Assembly (NCBI GenBank): GCA_030039815.1
Contig: JASHUW010000088.1
Span: 1-6,824, forward strand
DNA from: Alphaproteobacteria bacterium
Lineage (GTDB): Bacteria > Pseudomonadota > Alphaproteobacteria > ATCC43930 > CGMCC-115725
Length of the DNA: 6,824 nt
Direction of reading: 5' to 3'
Under the pieces are notes generated by a model that searched no databases, had not been told where the DNA came from, and worked only from the letters and a program-made list of their open reading frames with translations. The position numbers and the translations under genes are program-made. Below, piece by piece: positions 5,772-6,824 of this stretch. Numbering within the stretch: the stretch's first letter is position 1; each line of letters opens with the position of its first letter.

Positions 5772-6560
5772 GTGGCGGAAGATCTTGTCCTTTACGAATG
5801 CGCCGACCGCGTCGCGATCATCTCGCTGAACCGGCCGGAAAAATTGAACGCGGTCAGCGACGAGGTGGTGGCGCAGCTCGCCGAGGCGCTGCGGCGCTTC
5901 GACCTCGATCCCGAGGCCGAGGTGGCGATCCTCTGCGGCAAGGGCCGTGCCTTCTCGTCGGGCGCCGACGTACATCAGCGGCAATTGCGCAGCCGCGACG
6001 AGTTCGAGAAGCTGGGCGGGCCGCAAGGCTGGGGCACCAATTCGGCCGATCTGCTGACCCGCTCGGTCAATTGGAAGCCGGTGATCGCCGCGGTGCACGG
6101 CTATGTGCTGGGGCTGGCGCTGGGCCTCACCCTCGAATGCGACCTGATCGTCGCCGAGGCGGGGACGCGGTTTCAGTTGACCGAGACCTCGCGCGGGCTC
6201 GGCGCGTCGCGCTATTGGGCGCTGTTCCACTATCGCGCGGCCGCCGCGTTCGGCGACGAGATCGCTCTGACGGGGCGCTTCTTCACCGCCGAGGAAGGCA
6301 TGGCGGCCGGCCTCTTCAACCGCATCGCGCCGCAGGGTGAGGTACTGGAAGTGGCCAAGGAGCTGGCCGCACAGGTCGCGAAAAACCCGCCGCTGTCGGT
6401 GCGCAGCACGGTGCGCACGCGGCGCTGGTACATGGAGCGCCTGGTCAAGGAAGCGACCTTCATGGCCGCGCCGTTCCGCCTTTATCTGACCGAAGACTTC
6501 CAGGAAGCCGCCCGCGCCTTCGCCGAAAAGCGCCCGCCGCGCGGGTTCAAGGGGCGGTAG
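5772..6560 (+). CDS. Enoyl-CoA hydratase/isomerase (crotonase) family protein, one catalytic Glu missing
   Basis: This is a complete 262-residue crotonase-fold protein acting on acyl-CoA thioesters in the cytoplasm. The start is GTG, fixed by a strong ribosome binding site. Visible family features are RVAIISLNRPEKLNA (13-27), the first oxyanion-hole segment GRAFSSGADV (58-67), the second one with AAVHGYVLGLALG (106-118), and the C-terminal PPRGFKGR tail typical of the family. In canonical hydratases (rat enzyme Glu144 and Glu164) two glutamates activate water. Here the Glu164 position is kept as Glu138 in FQLTETSRGLG, but the Glu144 position reads Gly118 in GLALGLTLECD. That argues against a standard 2-enoyl-CoA hydratase and leaves isomerase, hydrolase or other crotonase chemistry open. 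It is followed by a palindromic repeat and a CoA-transferase gene on the same strand, consistent with a shared acyl-CoA pathway. Confidence 0.9.
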   Translation: MAEDLVLYECADRVAIISLNRPEKLNAVSDEVVAQLAEALRRFDLDPEAEVAILCGKGRAFSSGADVHQRQLRSRDEFEKLGGPQGWGTNSADLLTRSVNWKPVIAAVHGYVLGLALGLTLECDLIVAEAGTRFQLTETSRGLGASRYWALFHYRAAAAFGDEIALTGRFFTAEEGMAAGLFNRIAPQGEVLEVAKELAAQVAKNPPLSVRSTVRTRRWYMERLVKEATFMAAPFRLYLTEDFQEAARAFAEKRPPRGFKGR

Positions 6561-6569
6561 CATGTCCGG

Positions 6570-6714
6570 TTGTCATTCCGGGGCGCGAGGCAGTCGCGAA
6601 CCCGGAACCCATGAACGCAGTCCGATCCCTCTGAACCGCGGACGCCATTCGGTTCTCCGCGGCGTCTGTGCGCATGGGTTCCGGGCCTGCCCTTCGGGCA
6701 TCCCGGAATGACAA
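6570..6714. repeat. Palindromic intergenic element, copy B
   Basis: This 145-bp element has perfect 13-bp ends, TTGTCATTCCGGG (6570-6582) and CCCGGAATGACAA (6702-6714), and a perfect 13-bp inner stem, CCCGGAACCCATG (6601-6613) with CATGGGTTCCGGG (6673-6685). Each arm can fold alone: TTCCGGG pairs with CCCGGAA in the left arm (6576-6582/6601-6607) and in the right arm (6679-6685/6702-6708). The right arm also has TGCCC-TTC-GGGCA (6688-6700). The centre has GAACCG (6633-6638) with CGGTTC (6650-6655) and GACGCC (6641-6646) with GGCGTC (6661-6666). It is the same family as 1923-2028, with a longer centre. It fills almost the whole gap between the crotonase-like and CoA-transferase genes and stops one base before the latter's ribosome binding site. 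Confidence 0.88.
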
Positions 6715-6715
6715 C

Positions 6716-6720
6716 AAGGA
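6716..6720 (+). promoter_or_regulatory. Ribosome binding site of the CoA-transferase gene
   Basis: AAGGA lies five bases before the ATG at 6726 and two bases past the outer stem of repeat copy B. A folded repeat would sit right beside the ribosome docking site. Confidence 0.6.
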
Positions 6721-6725
6721 AAAAC

Positions 6726-6824
6726 ATGCCGCTCGCCGGCGTTACCGTGCTCGATTTCGGGCAGGTCTATCAGGGGCCGTATGCGACGCTGCTGATGGCG
6801 ACGGCGGGGGCGAACGTCATCAAG
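6726..6824 (+). CDS. Class III (CaiB/BaiF-family) CoA-transferase, N-terminus only
   Basis: The first 33 codons are present and the gene continues past the right edge. The peptide starts MPLAGVTVLDFGQVYQGPYA and continues with TLLMATAGANVIK. This is the characteristic opening of family III CoA-transferases: a short strand (GVTVLDF), then a Q-x-x-x-GPYAT loop at the nucleotide/CoA-binding fold, then the GA-x-VIK strand. These enzymes move CoA between carboxylic acids through an aspartyl-CoA intermediate. The catalytic Asp lies far beyond the window, so neither activity nor substrate can be judged. The start is supported by AAGGA five bases upstream. It follows the crotonase-like gene on the same strand, separated only by a palindromic repeat. 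Confidence 0.88.
   Translation, partial: MPLAGVTVLDFGQVYQGPYATLLMATAGANVIK

Noticed and set aside
5571..6563. Minus-strand open frame of 330 codons opposite the crotonase-like gene
   Set aside because: It is an antisense shadow. The plus strand has intact crotonase motifs and a strong ribosome binding site.
6482..6727. Minus-strand 81-codon open frame over repeat copy B
   Set aside because: Most of it is translation of the palindromic repeat; such reading frames recur wherever the repeat occurs and do not indicate a protein.
1..6824. Defence system, CRISPR array, toxin-antitoxin pair or biosynthetic cluster
   Set aside because: No gene or repeat pattern of these kinds is present. The DinB and StaR-like matches are to broad families and do not by themselves imply DNA repair or antibiotic synthesis.

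Overview
The window reads as a piece of a GC-rich alphaproteobacterial chromosome. The evidence is the strong G/C preference at third codon positions, the CckA/FixL-like style of the kinase, and two kinds of GC-rich palindromic intergenic repeat (TGTCATTCC...GGAATGACA elements and CCGGRTCAAGYCCGG hairpins) that I associate with this class. The order cannot be settled from the sequence. No tRNA, rRNA, CRISPR array, transposase or phage gene is visible. There are eight genes, two of them cut by the window edges.

Layout. Positions 1-111 (minus) hold the signal-peptide end of an exported protein of unknown function. Positions 261-1844 (minus) are a two-gene operon: a DUF35 zinc-ribbon/OB-fold protein followed 3 bp later by an SCP-x-type thiolase-like protein. 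A palindromic repeat separates it from a plus-strand DinB-fold protein (2048-2557). That gene converges, with only 3 bp between stop codons, on a soluble hybrid histidine kinase (2561-4234, minus; PAS-HisKA-HATPase-REC). The kinase is divergent from a TTC38/StaR-like TPR protein (4390-5691, plus). Then come an enoyl-CoA hydratase/isomerase family protein (5772-6560, plus), a second copy of the palindromic repeat, and the first 33 codons of a class III CoA-transferase (6726 to the edge, plus).

How it fits together. Four genes (DUF35, thiolase-like, crotonase-like, CoA-transferase) point to acyl-CoA metabolism. CoA activation, double-bond chemistry and C-C bond cleavage are the steps these families carry out, but no substrate can be read from the sequence. 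DUF35 plus thiolase-like protein resembles the ChsH2/Ltp2 side-chain aldolase pair of steroid catabolism and other thiolase-DUF35 complexes. The crotonase-like protein lacks one of the two glutamates of canonical hydratases, so it may catalyse something other than hydration. The kinase and the TPR and DinB proteins have no obvious link to this metabolism.

I do not see a clearly new multi-gene system. The points most worth a second look are the thiolase-like/DUF35 pair, the incomplete crotonase active site, the TTC38-like protein of unknown function, and the two related palindromic elements that each end a few bases before a ribosome binding site.
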